This document shows, piece by piece, positions 43,498-53,032 of a stretch of DNA of 59,922 nucleotides. Both the position numbers and the translations under genes were made by a program. A model generated the notes under the pieces. It saw only the letters and a program-made list of their open reading frames with translations, had not been told where the DNA came from and did not search any database. The DNA is from an uncultured Fusobacterium sp. Lineage in GTDB: Bacteria; Fusobacteriota; Fusobacteriia; Fusobacteriales; Fusobacteriaceae. How positions within the stretch are numbered: the stretch's first letter is position 1; each line of letters begins with the position of its first letter. The stretch spans positions 1 to 59,922 of the forward strand of contig UQQO01000001.1 of NCBI GenBank assembly GCA_900543175.1, given 5' to 3'.

Positions 43498-45621
43498 CTA
43501 TTCTTCATGCTCTCCTATTCCAAAATATTTTCCTGGAGAAACACCCTCATATTTTCTAAAAATTCTTATAAAAGTATTAGAACTATTATAACCTACTAAT
43601 TCAGCTAACTCTTTTATTTTAAGATCTTTATTATACTCCATAAACTCTTTAGCTTTTTCTAATCTATAAATATTGAGATAGTTTTTAAAATTATCCCCCA
43701 TAACCTTTTTAAACAATACACTTGTATATTTAAAAGAGTGTCCTAAATAATCAGCTAAATTATCAAGGGAAATATCTACCATATAATTTTCTTCTAAGAA
43801 CTTTTCTATTTTTATCTTAATGCTTTCATTGTCACTACTTTCTTTTACCTTTGTATATTTACAAATTTCTAAAATCTTCTCTTCAAATTTCTCTCTAATT
43901 TTTTCCAATTCACTTAGTTGTAAAATCTCTTCAGCATTAAAAATTTTTATATCAATATCCTTGTTCATCTCTTTTAATTGAATAAATATACGTCCTAAGG
44001 TATTATACAAAAGTCCTGTAAACTCTTTTAGATATTTCTTATCTATCTCTTTACTATTTTTACTATCAAATATCTCATCTAATGTTCTTCTTACACTTAA
44101 TTCATTTGAACTTAATGTTCTTAAAATCAATTTTGCTTCTAATTCTATTGGATAATAGTATTTATTCATATTTTCTTCATCTATCAACTCTTCAAAAATA
44201 ACTTTTTTCTCTTTAAATACAAACTTATAATCCAATAGTTTTTTAGCTGCTCTATATGCTTGAGGAAGTTCTTCCATCTCACTATAACTTTTAGTTATAG
44301 CAGCAGTAAATCTTAAAGAGTAATTTCTCTCTATATGAGTTACTATACAGTTAAATATCTCTTGTAACTCCTCTGTTGTAAAAATATCTTCTAAAACAAA
44401 AGCTATACTTTTGTAATCTATATCTATCTCTTCACATAAAACATCTTCTGAAAAATATTTCATCATTAGCTCTTTAGATAGATTAAACTTATTGAAAATA
44501 TTATCCACTGAATCAATATCAAATATCTCCATTATAATTACCCTATATTTTTTTATTTTTAAAATTTTAGCATCTTCCAAGGCAACTATTCCCAATTTTT
44601 CTGTAAGCCCTATTAAATAATCTTTTATCTTTTTTCTTCTTTGATATACTCTCATATCACTTATTTTATACTCTAAATCTCTGTTTTTTAAATTTATCTC
44701 CTGTATCTTATGCTCTATATAATCCAACTCTTTTTCATTGGTATCACTCATATATCCCAAATTTATTGCAAGTTTTTTTATAGGTTTTACTACAAAATAT
44801 TTTATTAGATTTCCTAATAAAAATAAAACTGCAAAAATAAATGTTATTTTTAATACTTCATTTAAGAAAATAGATTCAACACTTATTCTAGGTGGTATAT
44901 AGATTATTTTTTCATAAAAATATGGGATTATAAAGATTTTTGCTCTTCTTTTCTTTTCAATATCACTAAGACTTAATTTTTTTTTGCTATCTCCTAAATT
45001 AATAAGTTTATCTTTATTAGTTATATACCAATTATCTAACTCTAATTTTATCTCTGAAAAGAAGTCATTTTCATTTAATGAAGCTATCCAAAAAATATCA
45101 TCTCTATCAAAAAGATTGTCATCTTTAAAAATAATATTTATCTTTTCTTTATCTTTTAGAATAACTCTTTTTCTATTTTCATCATTTAAAAATTTTGAAA
45201 AACCTTTCAAATATTCAATTTTATCTATTGTTCCTGTTGAAGTAAAAACAATATTTTCATTTCCATCAATAATATTGATACTACAACCTATAATACCATA
45301 AATAGTATTTGTCTTTTTTAACTCATCAAAAAGTTTTAATTTTTTATATTGCTTATTGTGTAACTTATTTTTTCTAAAAAAATAATCATTAAACTCCTTG
45401 CTAGTTTTAAAATCATATATTGTCATATTTAAAAAAGTAAATTTTTTATCTATACTTTTATAAATCTCTTCTACTCTTAAACTTTCATCTCTCTCTTTGG
45501 CTTTAAAAATAATATAAGTTCTATAACTACTTAAAATTAAAATTATTATAATTAATATAAAACATATTATTCTATTAGTTCTATTTTCTAATTTTATTTT
45601 TATTCTTTCATTTATATTCAC
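43498..45621 (-). CDS. Membrane-anchored AraC-family regulator with extracytoplasmic sensor
   Basis: 707 residues. The start is taken as GTG at 45621, with AGAAGGA five bases before it; an in-frame TTG ten codons upstream lacks a site. Two membrane helices (about 17-33 and 256-277) enclose a 220-residue extracytoplasmic domain, which is followed by a cytoplasmic linker, a YesN-like degenerate domain (about 330-550) and a C-terminal AraC DNA-binding domain (about 605-702, with VSPGKYF at the end). Such single-protein sensors detect oligosaccharides in the periplasm and switch on polysaccharide genes. It lies between the lyase/ABC operon and the uxaC operon, flanked by terminators on both sides, so it is transcribed separately. 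Confidence 0.9.
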   Translation of the reverse strand: MNINERIKIKLENRTNRIICFILIIIILILSSYRTYIIFKAKERDESLRVEEIYKSIDKKFTFLNMTIYDFKTSKEFNDYFFRKNKLHNKQYKKLKLFDELKKTNTIYGIIGCSINIIDGNENIVFTSTGTIDKIEYLKGFSKFLNDENRKRVILKDKEKINIIFKDDNLFDRDDIFWIASLNENDFFSEIKLELDNWYITNKDKLINLGDSKKKLSLSDIEKKRRAKIFIIPYFYEKIIYIPPRISVESIFLNEVLKITFIFAVLFLLGNLIKYFVVKPIKKLAINLGYMSDTNEKELDYIEHKIQEINLKNRDLEYKISDMRVYQRRKKIKDYLIGLTEKLGIVALEDAKILKIKKYRVIIMEIFDIDSVDNIFNKFNLSKELMMKYFSEDVLCEEIDIDYKSIAFVLEDIFTTEELQEIFNCIVTHIERNYSLRFTAAITKSYSEMEELPQAYRAAKKLLDYKFVFKEKKVIFEELIDEENMNKYYYPIELEAKLILRTLSSNELSVRRTLDEIFDSKNSKEIDKKYLKEFTGLLYNTLGRIFIQLKEMNKDIDIKIFNAEEILQLSELEKIREKFEEKILEICKYTKVKESSDNESIKIKIEKFLEENYMVDISLDNLADYLGHSFKYTSVLFKKVMGDNFKNYLNIYRLEKAKEFMEYNKDLKIKELAELVGYNSSNTFIRIFRKYEGVSPGKYFGIGEHEE

Positions 45622-45693
45622 TAATATCCTTCTCTCCCCCAATCTTATCAATTAATTTAATTATAACATTTTCAAAGAGATTTTTAAAATAAA

Positions 45694-45731
45694 AACTCTA
45701 AAGTATAAAAGTTAATTTATACCTTAGAGTT
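45694..45731 (-). terminator. Terminator at the end of the ABC-lyase-GH88 operon
   Basis: The 16-bp arms AACTCTAAAGTATAAA (45694-45709) and TTTATACCTTAGAGTT (45716-45731) pair with one wobble. On the minus strand TTTTTATTTT follows. It lies 22 bases after the GH88 stop. Confidence 0.85.
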
Positions 45732-45753
45732 TTTTTATTAGTATTTTTTTATA

Positions 45754-46944
45754 TTACCAGTATTTTTTCCATTCTGGTTTCATTATTCTTACAAGAGCTT
45801 CCATATAGAAGTAATCTCCCCATATACAACACTCTTCTACACCAATTCCATGTGGTTTACTGTAAACAGCTTCTTTAAGAAGTCCATTACATCTTTCCAT
45901 ATCTTTTGTTGAGTAGTTTTTAATTAATGAGTTCATTATTCTCTTAACTGCATTTTGATAGATTTTTTTGTCTGGATCTGAATCTGGAAGATATTTATCC
46001 ATTTCTAACATTCCACAAACTGCTATTGCTGCTGCTGAACTATCTTTTTCTTCTCCAGAAAGATCATCGAAACTTAAATCCCAATAACATACATCATCAG
46101 CTGGTAAGTGATTTAAGAAGTAGTTTGTTACTCTTTTATAAAGATCTATAAATTTCTCATCTTTTAAATAGCTATATGCTAGAGGGAATCCATATACTCC
46201 CCATGCTTGTCCTCTTGCCCATGCTGAGTTATCTGATGCACCTTGTGCTGTAACTCCTTTAACTGGTTTTCCTGTTTCTGGGTCGAAGTAATAAGTGTGA
46301 TGAGTTGAGCTGTCCTCTCTTAATACTACACTTGCTGCTGTATTTATATGTTTAGTTGCTATCTCTCTAAATTTAGGATCTCCAGTTGCTTCTGTTGCCC
46401 AGAATAATAGAGGTACATTTAGGTTACAATCTATTATTAATCTATATGCTGTAGGGTCATCTAATTCTCCCCAAGCTTGAATAAATTGTCCTTTCTCTTT
46501 AAATCTTCCCATTAAGTGAGTTGCAGCTTTAATTCCAGCTTCTTTTGCAAGGTTGCTTCCTGTAATTTTGTAATCAGCTACAACTGATGGAGTATATAAG
46601 AATCCTAAGTCGTGATGGTTTACTGCAACTTTATTTGTAATTCTTTCATCATAGCTTTTTGTTTGGAAAGATGCTACTTTTCTATATCTCTTTTCTCCTG
46701 TAACTTCATAAGCTAACCATAATATTCCTGTCCAGAATCCACTTGTCCAGTCATCCCATTCTCCTGCATTTAAGATTCCAGGATATACATAATCTGTACT
46801 TGCTGGTCTTGGGAAAGTGTTTATAAATGTTCTTGCATTTCTATCTATTTTTGTTAATGCTTCATGTAATGCACTATATAATGTTTCCTTAGATAGCTCT
46901 ACATCTTGTGAAAATTTTTCTCTTGTTTCTTTAGTTAATTCCAT
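45754..46944 (-). CDS. GH88 unsaturated glucuronyl hydrolase
   Basis: Removes the 4,5-unsaturated uronic acid from oligosaccharides made by lyases. 396 residues from the ATG at 46944; the ATG at 46956 is rejected because GGAGG lies between them. The alpha/alpha barrel pattern fits: WTSGFWTGILWLAYE, HHDLGF with D112 and IIDCNLNVPLLFW with D172, the two aspartates equivalent to D88 and D149 of the Bacillus enzyme (spacing 60 against 61). It has no signal peptide, so it acts in the cytoplasm on imported di- and oligosaccharides. It is the last gene of the ABC-porin-lyase operon. Confidence 0.95.
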   Translation of the reverse strand: MELTKETREKFSQDVELSKETLYSALHEALTKIDRNARTFINTFPRPASTDYVYPGILNAGEWDDWTSGFWTGILWLAYEVTGEKRYRKVASFQTKSYDERITNKVAVNHHDLGFLYTPSVVADYKITGSNLAKEAGIKAATHLMGRFKEKGQFIQAWGELDDPTAYRLIIDCNLNVPLLFWATEATGDPKFREIATKHINTAASVVLREDSSTHHTYYFDPETGKPVKGVTAQGASDNSAWARGQAWGVYGFPLAYSYLKDEKFIDLYKRVTNYFLNHLPADDVCYWDLSFDDLSGEEKDSSAAAIAVCGMLEMDKYLPDSDPDKKIYQNAVKRIMNSLIKNYSTKDMERCNGLLKEAVYSKPHGIGVEECCIWGDYFYMEALVRIMKPEWKKYW

Positions 46945-46961
46945 TTTAACCTCCATAATAT

Positions 46962-49325
46962 TTATTTAACTTTTTTTAATTTTATTGTTTCTGTTGCTCC
47001 ATTGTTTCTTAAATCTATTTCTATTCTTGTTAGATTATTTCTATTTGTTACTTTTATATCTTTACTACTGCTTTCTTCTAATTCATATGTACCCTCTATC
47101 TCAAAAGTTGAATTCTTTTTCATCAATTGAGTTGGTTCACTTACTGCAATTAAAAGCCCATTGTTATTCTCTTTTACAATCATTGATGCAGTTGAGAAAG
47201 ATCTAATATTTCTAAATTTAACTGGAAGATCTTTCCAGAAATTTATTCTGACTACTCTATTTTCATTATCTTCAACAGCATGAATTTTTTCGTCGCTTTG
47301 AATTAATTTCAATGAGTTTAAATTATAATTTTTAACTTCTTCCTCTTTAAACATTGGGAAAATTAGATAACTGAATTTTTGATCTTTTGGATTTTTACCA
47401 TGATTTATATAGATAGTAATATATTTTTTAACTATCTCTTTACTGTCTGTACCACCAATAGATTTCCAATCTCCTTTTCTTTCTTCAAATTTAATTTCTA
47501 CTTTTGGAGCATCTATTATTCTATATCCAATAGTTTCTTCAGGATAGTTTCCTACAAACATTATAGTCATATCTTTAGGATTTTCTATAACTGTTGATTC
47601 TGTTATCTCCTTACCATTTACCATTAATTTTCCACTTTTTAAAATTCTGTTATCTATTGTTGTATGAATCTCCCCTTCATTAGATGAAAGTGAATCTCCA
47701 TATACAGCAACAACTCCATCTTCTGTAAATAGATAAGATTTTTTTACTTTTAATGCTTTATTCCATGAAAGCATATCCATTCCTGCAAAAGTTTCTCCGT
47801 TATTTACTCCACCAACCCAAGCTTTTGGTGTAGTAATCCCTCTTCTTTCCCCTGATCTATCTCCTCTAACTTTTAAGCTATTTGTTACTCCAGGTAGATG
47901 ATACATATCCACAGTTGGCCAAAATTCAGTATATGCACTTGAATCATTTCCATAAATATATGTCATTCCATCACCTGTAAACCACCCTTTAAGATTTTCA
48001 CCATTCATTGTTTCAAAATTAGCTATTTTTGAAGAGTGCATTGATAGAGCAACTGCTCCACCATTCTTATTTTTACTTATAGCTCTATCCATAGAGTGGA
48101 ACATCTTATTTCCCACAATATTTCTAGTTTTTATACTTTCATCTTCAACTATATCTCTAAGAATACCAAGTATAGTTCTATTACCTGACATCTCTAAAAT
48201 ATTAAATGAATTGTTAGAGAAAATATTTGTTTTTATTAACTCTTGTAATCTAACTCTATACTCATCACTTGCCCCTTCTGACAACATTGCTAAAGAGTTG
48301 ATTACATCTCTTCCACGTGAAAGATCACTTGTCTTATTTCTTGATATCGCTCTTCCACTAACTGAATCATTCATTCCTCCATTTATAAACAGATATCCAT
48401 ATCCATTTAAAATAGCTTCATAAATATTATCCAATTTTTTACTTTTTATCTCAAATTCTGTATCCTTTACTAGATAAAGTATTCCACCTAGTCCATTAAA
48501 TAATACTGAGGCGTATGTTCCATTGTAAGCTACATTATTATGTTGAATAAATGAACCATCTTTATAGAATCCATCACCTTTAGTTGCATACTCTCCAACT
48601 TCTGTAACTGCTTCTAAAGCATTTTTAACTTCAACTTTATCCTCTAAAAGAACTCCTCTTAAAAAAGATATCATAGCTGTATCTGTTCTGTTTCCTCCAG
48701 TTGATACCCTCTTATCTGGTGTAGATGAGTATGAAGCTGTTGCTCCTGCTCCACTATATCTTGCATCTGGTTGGAAAAATTTTGTTGCTCCTAAATATTT
48801 TTCCACTTTCTCTTTTGGAATATCTCCATTCATTAAAATAAGAATATCATTTACTGCTTTAGGTATTCCAAGTTCCCAGTGCCACCAGTTTCCAATCTCT
48901 GGAAGTCCTTCATGGTAAGCATTATCATATAGCCAATCCATTCCAGCTATTATTTGATTTTTTACCTCTTCATTTTTATAAAATTTTGTACCTCTAGTAG
49001 CATACCCCTTTGCAATATTTTTTATAGCATTATAGCTATTTAATATTTGAATACCACTTTTCATATCCTCTTTTTCATCAAGAAAATATCTTTTGTTTTC
49101 CTCTTTATTAATTTGTGTATATGATTTCTCACTATTTTTCTCATTGGTATGAATTACCTTTTGTACTTCAGAAGATGATAAATCATCTTCTGAAGTTACT
49201 CCAGTTAAAAACTCTCCCCATTTTACTCTTATCTTTTCATAATCATTGGCACTCTTACTAACTTCTTTAGAGAAAGTAGTAACTACCATAATCATCATTA
49301 AAATAAATGTTAATATTTTTTTCAT
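46962..49325 (-). CDS. Secreted polysaccharide lyase family 8 (hyaluronate/chondroitin lyase)
   Basis: 787 residues with a Sec signal peptide (about 1-19). The N-terminal alpha/alpha toroid holds the catalytic set N212 (GGNRTD), H262 and Y271 (DGSFIQHNNVAYNGTY). The spacings of 50 and 9 residues match N349, H399 and Y408 of the Streptococcus pneumoniae enzyme. RGRDVINS and NGENLKGWFTGDG follow, and then the beta-sandwich domains. It should cleave hyaluronan and/or chondroitin by beta-elimination, in the periplasm or outside. AGGAGGAAG precedes the ATG. It lies between the autotransporter-porin gene and the GH88 gene. Confidence 0.95.
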   Translation of the reverse strand: MKKILTFILMMIMVVTTFSKEVSKSANDYEKIRVKWGEFLTGVTSEDDLSSSEVQKVIHTNEKNSEKSYTQINKEENKRYFLDEKEDMKSGIQILNSYNAIKNIAKGYATRGTKFYKNEEVKNQIIAGMDWLYDNAYHEGLPEIGNWWHWELGIPKAVNDILILMNGDIPKEKVEKYLGATKFFQPDARYSGAGATASYSSTPDKRVSTGGNRTDTAMISFLRGVLLEDKVEVKNALEAVTEVGEYATKGDGFYKDGSFIQHNNVAYNGTYASVLFNGLGGILYLVKDTEFEIKSKKLDNIYEAILNGYGYLFINGGMNDSVSGRAISRNKTSDLSRGRDVINSLAMLSEGASDEYRVRLQELIKTNIFSNNSFNILEMSGNRTILGILRDIVEDESIKTRNIVGNKMFHSMDRAISKNKNGGAVALSMHSSKIANFETMNGENLKGWFTGDGMTYIYGNDSSAYTEFWPTVDMYHLPGVTNSLKVRGDRSGERRGITTPKAWVGGVNNGETFAGMDMLSWNKALKVKKSYLFTEDGVVAVYGDSLSSNEGEIHTTIDNRILKSGKLMVNGKEITESTVIENPKDMTIMFVGNYPEETIGYRIIDAPKVEIKFEERKGDWKSIGGTDSKEIVKKYITIYINHGKNPKDQKFSYLIFPMFKEEEVKNYNLNSLKLIQSDEKIHAVEDNENRVVRINFWKDLPVKFRNIRSFSTASMIVKENNNGLLIAVSEPTQLMKKNSTFEIEGTYELEESSSKDIKVTNRNNLTRIEIDLRNNGATETIKLKKVK

Positions 49326-49339
49326 TTTCTTCCTCCTAA

Positions 49340-52300
49340 TTAAAAGTTATAAGAAATTCCAATTGTTGGTCTTATAGAGTAATCTCTTGTCTCTTTTCCA
49401 TAGTTACTATTACCATGGTCTGTATTTTTAGTTTTTATAGTTAAAATCTCTCCACCTATCATTCCTGTTAATCCTGGTGCTATTGGTTGATAATATTTTA
49501 CTCCATATCTAGTTTCATATTTTTCTGCTGTTTTCTTTCCATGATCATCTGAAGTATACCAATATCCATTTCCTAATGGTATTCTTGCACTTAATTCAAC
49601 TCTTCCACCATTTCCAAAGAAATATGTAATTCTAGGTCTTAATTGATTTGATTGATATCTTCTATCTCCTTCAACATCAATATATTCATAAACTCCTGTA
49701 GTGTTATTTTTTACTCTACTAGGTTTTCTAAAGTCATTATCATACCAAGTTTCCTCTCTAAAGTAATTTACATTAAATCTCCATCTTGGCATAAGTCCAT
49801 TATAAGTGATTCCATACTCATTTTCTAATTCAAAATCTGTTTGTCCTTTTCTGTATCCCTCATAATCATAAGCTATAATTCCAGTTGTAGAACCTCCAAA
49901 TACAAATCCATTTCCTAAATTATATGTAAAGTTAGGAGTAAATCTAAATTGATGTGTTCCTCTTTTTAATCTGTCTGCTCCTACATATACTGAAAGTGTT
50001 GGTGCTGATGAAGTTTCATTTCTATATCCTATATTAAATCCATATCTACCCTTTGAGTATTGATCAGACCATCTAGCTTCTCCATGAAGTCTTGTTTCAC
50101 TTTTTCTTCTCTCATTTTTATCTAAATCAATTCCCATACCATTACTCATATAGTAAGTTTCAAAATAATAAGACCATTTTGTATCTCTATCTTTTAAACT
50201 TAAAGTAAATTTAGGTTTTAATTTTAAAGATGTAGCATAATCTCCTCTTGAATGTTCTTCTCCCATAATTGGTTCTGTATAATAAGATCTATCACTATCA
50301 TCTTCTCCATCAAGAATAAAACTAGCTACTCCTGTCCATCTTCTAGAATATGATTTACTATTTTCTATATTTCCAAGAAGTGGACTTGTAACAAAGAGAT
50401 CAGACATTCTATCCATCTTATACTTAAATCCTGCTTCTACTCTTTCTGCATCATATTCATCAGAATCAGCTTTTGTATAGTTTCCATAGATTGTAAAATC
50501 TTCTGTTAGATCTAAAGCTCCATTTAATGAGTAAGAAACTATATTTTCTCTCTCTGCTGTTTCCACTCTATGTGGTGTACTTAAAGCTGATAATTTTAAT
50601 TTTTTACCATTTTTTATATTTCCTAGTTCTGTTTCATAATCTACATTTACACCTAATCTATATTTTCTATTAAAAATATATCCATTATTTGCTAATGATA
50701 ATCCAATATGTGGTACTACTGAATCATACATTTGTTCATCTACTGGAATATTTTTTATAGTTAGATTTTGATTATTTTTCTCCTCTTTCATATCAGAGTT
50801 TTCATTAATATTTCCTTGAACTATCTTAATCCAATCAATTCCACCATATAAAGTTACACTATTATTAGAACTATCATATGGAGTATAGTATAAAGTTGCT
50901 CCTCCACCAACTCCAAATACTGGATAAGTTGAATCATATGAATAATTTAAATATTGATTGTCCTTTGCAAATTTTATATTTCTTGTAACATTAGTATGAG
51001 AGTAAACAAAATTTGCATTTGAAACTAAAGTAAGATTATCTGTAAAATCATAAGCATAGTATCCACCTAAATATAGATTATCCATATTAGCTTTACCATG
51101 TTTTCCATTTTCAAATTTTGCTTTTCCCTTTGCTCCTCCATAAACTAACCCAAGTTTTCCATTAGGCATAATTTGTTTTTCAGTTATTCCTAAAACTCCA
51201 TCTTCATTATAATCAACATTCATTAATCCACCTATTTTATGGTTATTATTTATATAAGCTACCTCTTGATCATATGAATTTAAAGCTTTATCTCTTAATC
51301 TGTCTTTATTTAACTCTCTATTTTTTATTATATTTGATAAAGTTCTTGAGTTAATTGCAGCAAAATCAACTGTATATCCATGAACTCCTCCAGATAGTTG
51401 AGTCATAGCATCTGTAAATTGTGAAGCATCTAATAAACCTAATAGTGTCAATCCTTTTCCAAAATCTCCACCTATATTTTCATTTTGTTCTAGAACTTTT
51501 CCAAAATCTTCTAGCTGAGATTTGCCTACAGTTTCACTATAGCTTTTTTTCTTAGCTATAAGATCTCCATTTTCATTTGTTATATAATTCCACATTGCTG
51601 AAGATTCAAAATTTGCACTATCTGCTTCAATTTCATCTCCTAAAATTTCACTAATATTAAATTCCTTTTCTCCATTACTTCCATTAAATGCTATTTTCAT
51701 ATTTCCATCTAATGTTAATTTTCCATCTCCTGTATCTACTAATGAAGATCCTTCAGTTTTATTAGTTAAATCTACTACAAGGTTGGAATTTTTTATTGTT
51801 AGCCCTGTTTTATCTCCGTTTAACTTTTTATTTCCATTAATATAATTATCTGTTCCTTGATTAAATCCTAAAGATATATTTGAATTTGATATTATTGCAT
51901 CATCTGTTGAGTTTTCATTTTTTAAAGAAACAATTTTATCATAACCTGTTATAGCTAAATTCTCATATGTACTTCCACCTTCTACAGCTAAAACATCTAC
52001 TCCTGTACTTCCTTTAACAGTTCCAATTATTTTATTTCCACTTTTTATAAACAATGTATTATTTGTTCCTGTTGATGATTTTATAGCAACTCCATTAATT
52101 CCTGCATCTATAATTCCACTATTAGTAAAATTTCCTCCTGCAAGATCTATTCCTGTTCCACCTTTTATTAATATATTTCCAGAGTTTATAACTTCTCCTT
52201 TTGTACTATTTTTTATTTGTAATCCTGTTCCAGAATTTACTACAATATTACTTTGATTAGTTACTTTTCCTCCTGTTATATATAACCCTTTTCCTCCTGA

Positions 52301-53005
52301 GACATTTATTGTTCCTTCATTAGTAAAGTTTCCTTTTCCTACATTTGCTCCTGCTCCACCAGTTACATTTATAGTATTTTTATTAGTAAAAATAGCTTCT
52401 CCTTCTACTTTTCCAAAATTAACTCCATTTCCTCCTGATACATTTATTGTCCCTTCGTTAATAAATTCTCCCTTTTTACCTGAATCAATACCATTGAAAT
52501 ATATTCCATTTCCCCCTGATACATTTATTTCTCCTGTATTATCCCCATTTCCTTGTGCTATTTCTGCTCCATTTCCTCCAATTACATTTAAAGTTTTATT
52601 ATTTTTAAAAGTTGCCTTTTCTCCTTTTAATTGAACTCCAATCCCTTTTTTTACAGTTATAGTCCCATCATTTATAAGAGTTCCATTTCCATTATAAAAT
52701 CCTTTTCCATTTTGAACTTCAATATTTCCCTTATTTAGAAATTCAGCTTTTTCTCCTGCAAATTGGGCTATTGGTCCACTTCCTGTAACAACTATTTTTC
52801 CTGTTTCATTGTTTGTTACTTTTCCATCTGTTATATGTAACCATTTTCCACTATTTATAGTTTGTTCTATATTATTCTCATATTCTTTTCCACCATTTAC
52901 TGATTGTGTTTTTCCATCATATTTGTCTAACTCACTAGCACTATATACTAAATTACTTCCAACAATCAATAGTGATAAAATTAAAAGTTTTTTATTAGTC
53001 CCCAT
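49340..53005 (-). CDS. Autotransporter with an additional C-terminal porin-like beta-barrel
   Basis: 1221 residues from the ATG at 53005 (GGAGGAAG before it; the GTG at 53017 is part of that site). In order: a signal peptide (about 1-22); a passenger of about 10 repeats of some 22 residues (65-310, consensus F-x-N-x-GTINVSGGNG) suited to a beta-helix; a linker; an autotransporter barrel (about 590-864) ending in VEAGFKYKM; and then, without a stop, about 355 more residues (866-1221) rich in amphipathic strands and ending in ISYNF, the C-terminal phenylalanine of outer-membrane barrels. The last part resembles KdgM/OmpG-type oligosaccharide porins (HGEARWSDQY, LRPRITYFFGNGGRVEL). Located between the binding protein and lyase genes, it probably binds glycosaminoglycan and admits fragments. 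The porin assignment is moderate. Confidence 0.8.
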   Translation of the reverse strand: MGTNKKLLILSLLIVGSNLVYSASELDKYDGKTQSVNGGKEYENNIEQTINSGKWLHITDGKVTNNETGKIVVTGSGPIAQFAGEKAEFLNKGNIEVQNGKGFYNGNGTLINDGTITVKKGIGVQLKGEKATFKNNKTLNVIGGNGAEIAQGNGDNTGEINVSGGNGIYFNGIDSGKKGEFINEGTINVSGGNGVNFGKVEGEAIFTNKNTINVTGGAGANVGKGNFTNEGTINVSGGKGLYITGGKVTNQSNIVVNSGTGLQIKNSTKGEVINSGNILIKGGTGIDLAGGNFTNSGIIDAGINGVAIKSSTGTNNTLFIKSGNKIIGTVKGSTGVDVLAVEGGSTYENLAITGYDKIVSLKNENSTDDAIISNSNISLGFNQGTDNYINGNKKLNGDKTGLTIKNSNLVVDLTNKTEGSSLVDTGDGKLTLDGNMKIAFNGSNGEKEFNISEILGDEIEADSANFESSAMWNYITNENGDLIAKKKSYSETVGKSQLEDFGKVLEQNENIGGDFGKGLTLLGLLDASQFTDAMTQLSGGVHGYTVDFAAINSRTLSNIIKNRELNKDRLRDKALNSYDQEVAYINNNHKIGGLMNVDYNEDGVLGITEKQIMPNGKLGLVYGGAKGKAKFENGKHGKANMDNLYLGGYYAYDFTDNLTLVSNANFVYSHTNVTRNIKFAKDNQYLNYSYDSTYPVFGVGGGATLYYTPYDSSNNSVTLYGGIDWIKIVQGNINENSDMKEEKNNQNLTIKNIPVDEQMYDSVVPHIGLSLANNGYIFNRKYRLGVNVDYETELGNIKNGKKLKLSALSTPHRVETAERENIVSYSLNGALDLTEDFTIYGNYTKADSDEYDAERVEAGFKYKMDRMSDLFVTSPLLGNIENSKSYSRRWTGVASFILDGEDDSDRSYYTEPIMGEEHSRGDYATSLKLKPKFTLSLKDRDTKWSYYFETYYMSNGMGIDLDKNERRKSETRLHGEARWSDQYSKGRYGFNIGYRNETSSAPTLSVYVGADRLKRGTHQFRFTPNFTYNLGNGFVFGGSTTGIIAYDYEGYRKGQTDFELENEYGITYNGLMPRWRFNVNYFREETWYDNDFRKPSRVKNNTTGVYEYIDVEGDRRYQSNQLRPRITYFFGNGGRVELSARIPLGNGYWYTSDDHGKKTAEKYETRYGVKYYQPIAPGLTGMIGGEILTIKTKNTDHGNSNYGKETRDYSIRPTIGISYNF

Positions 53006-53032
53006 TACTTCCTCCACGTTTTAATTATAGAA

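Noticed and set aside
52300..52800. Repetitive DNA that could be taken for a tandem repeat or CRISPR
   Set aside because: The repeats are imperfect, about 66 bases long and in frame. They encode the NxGTINVSGGNG units of the autotransporter passenger.
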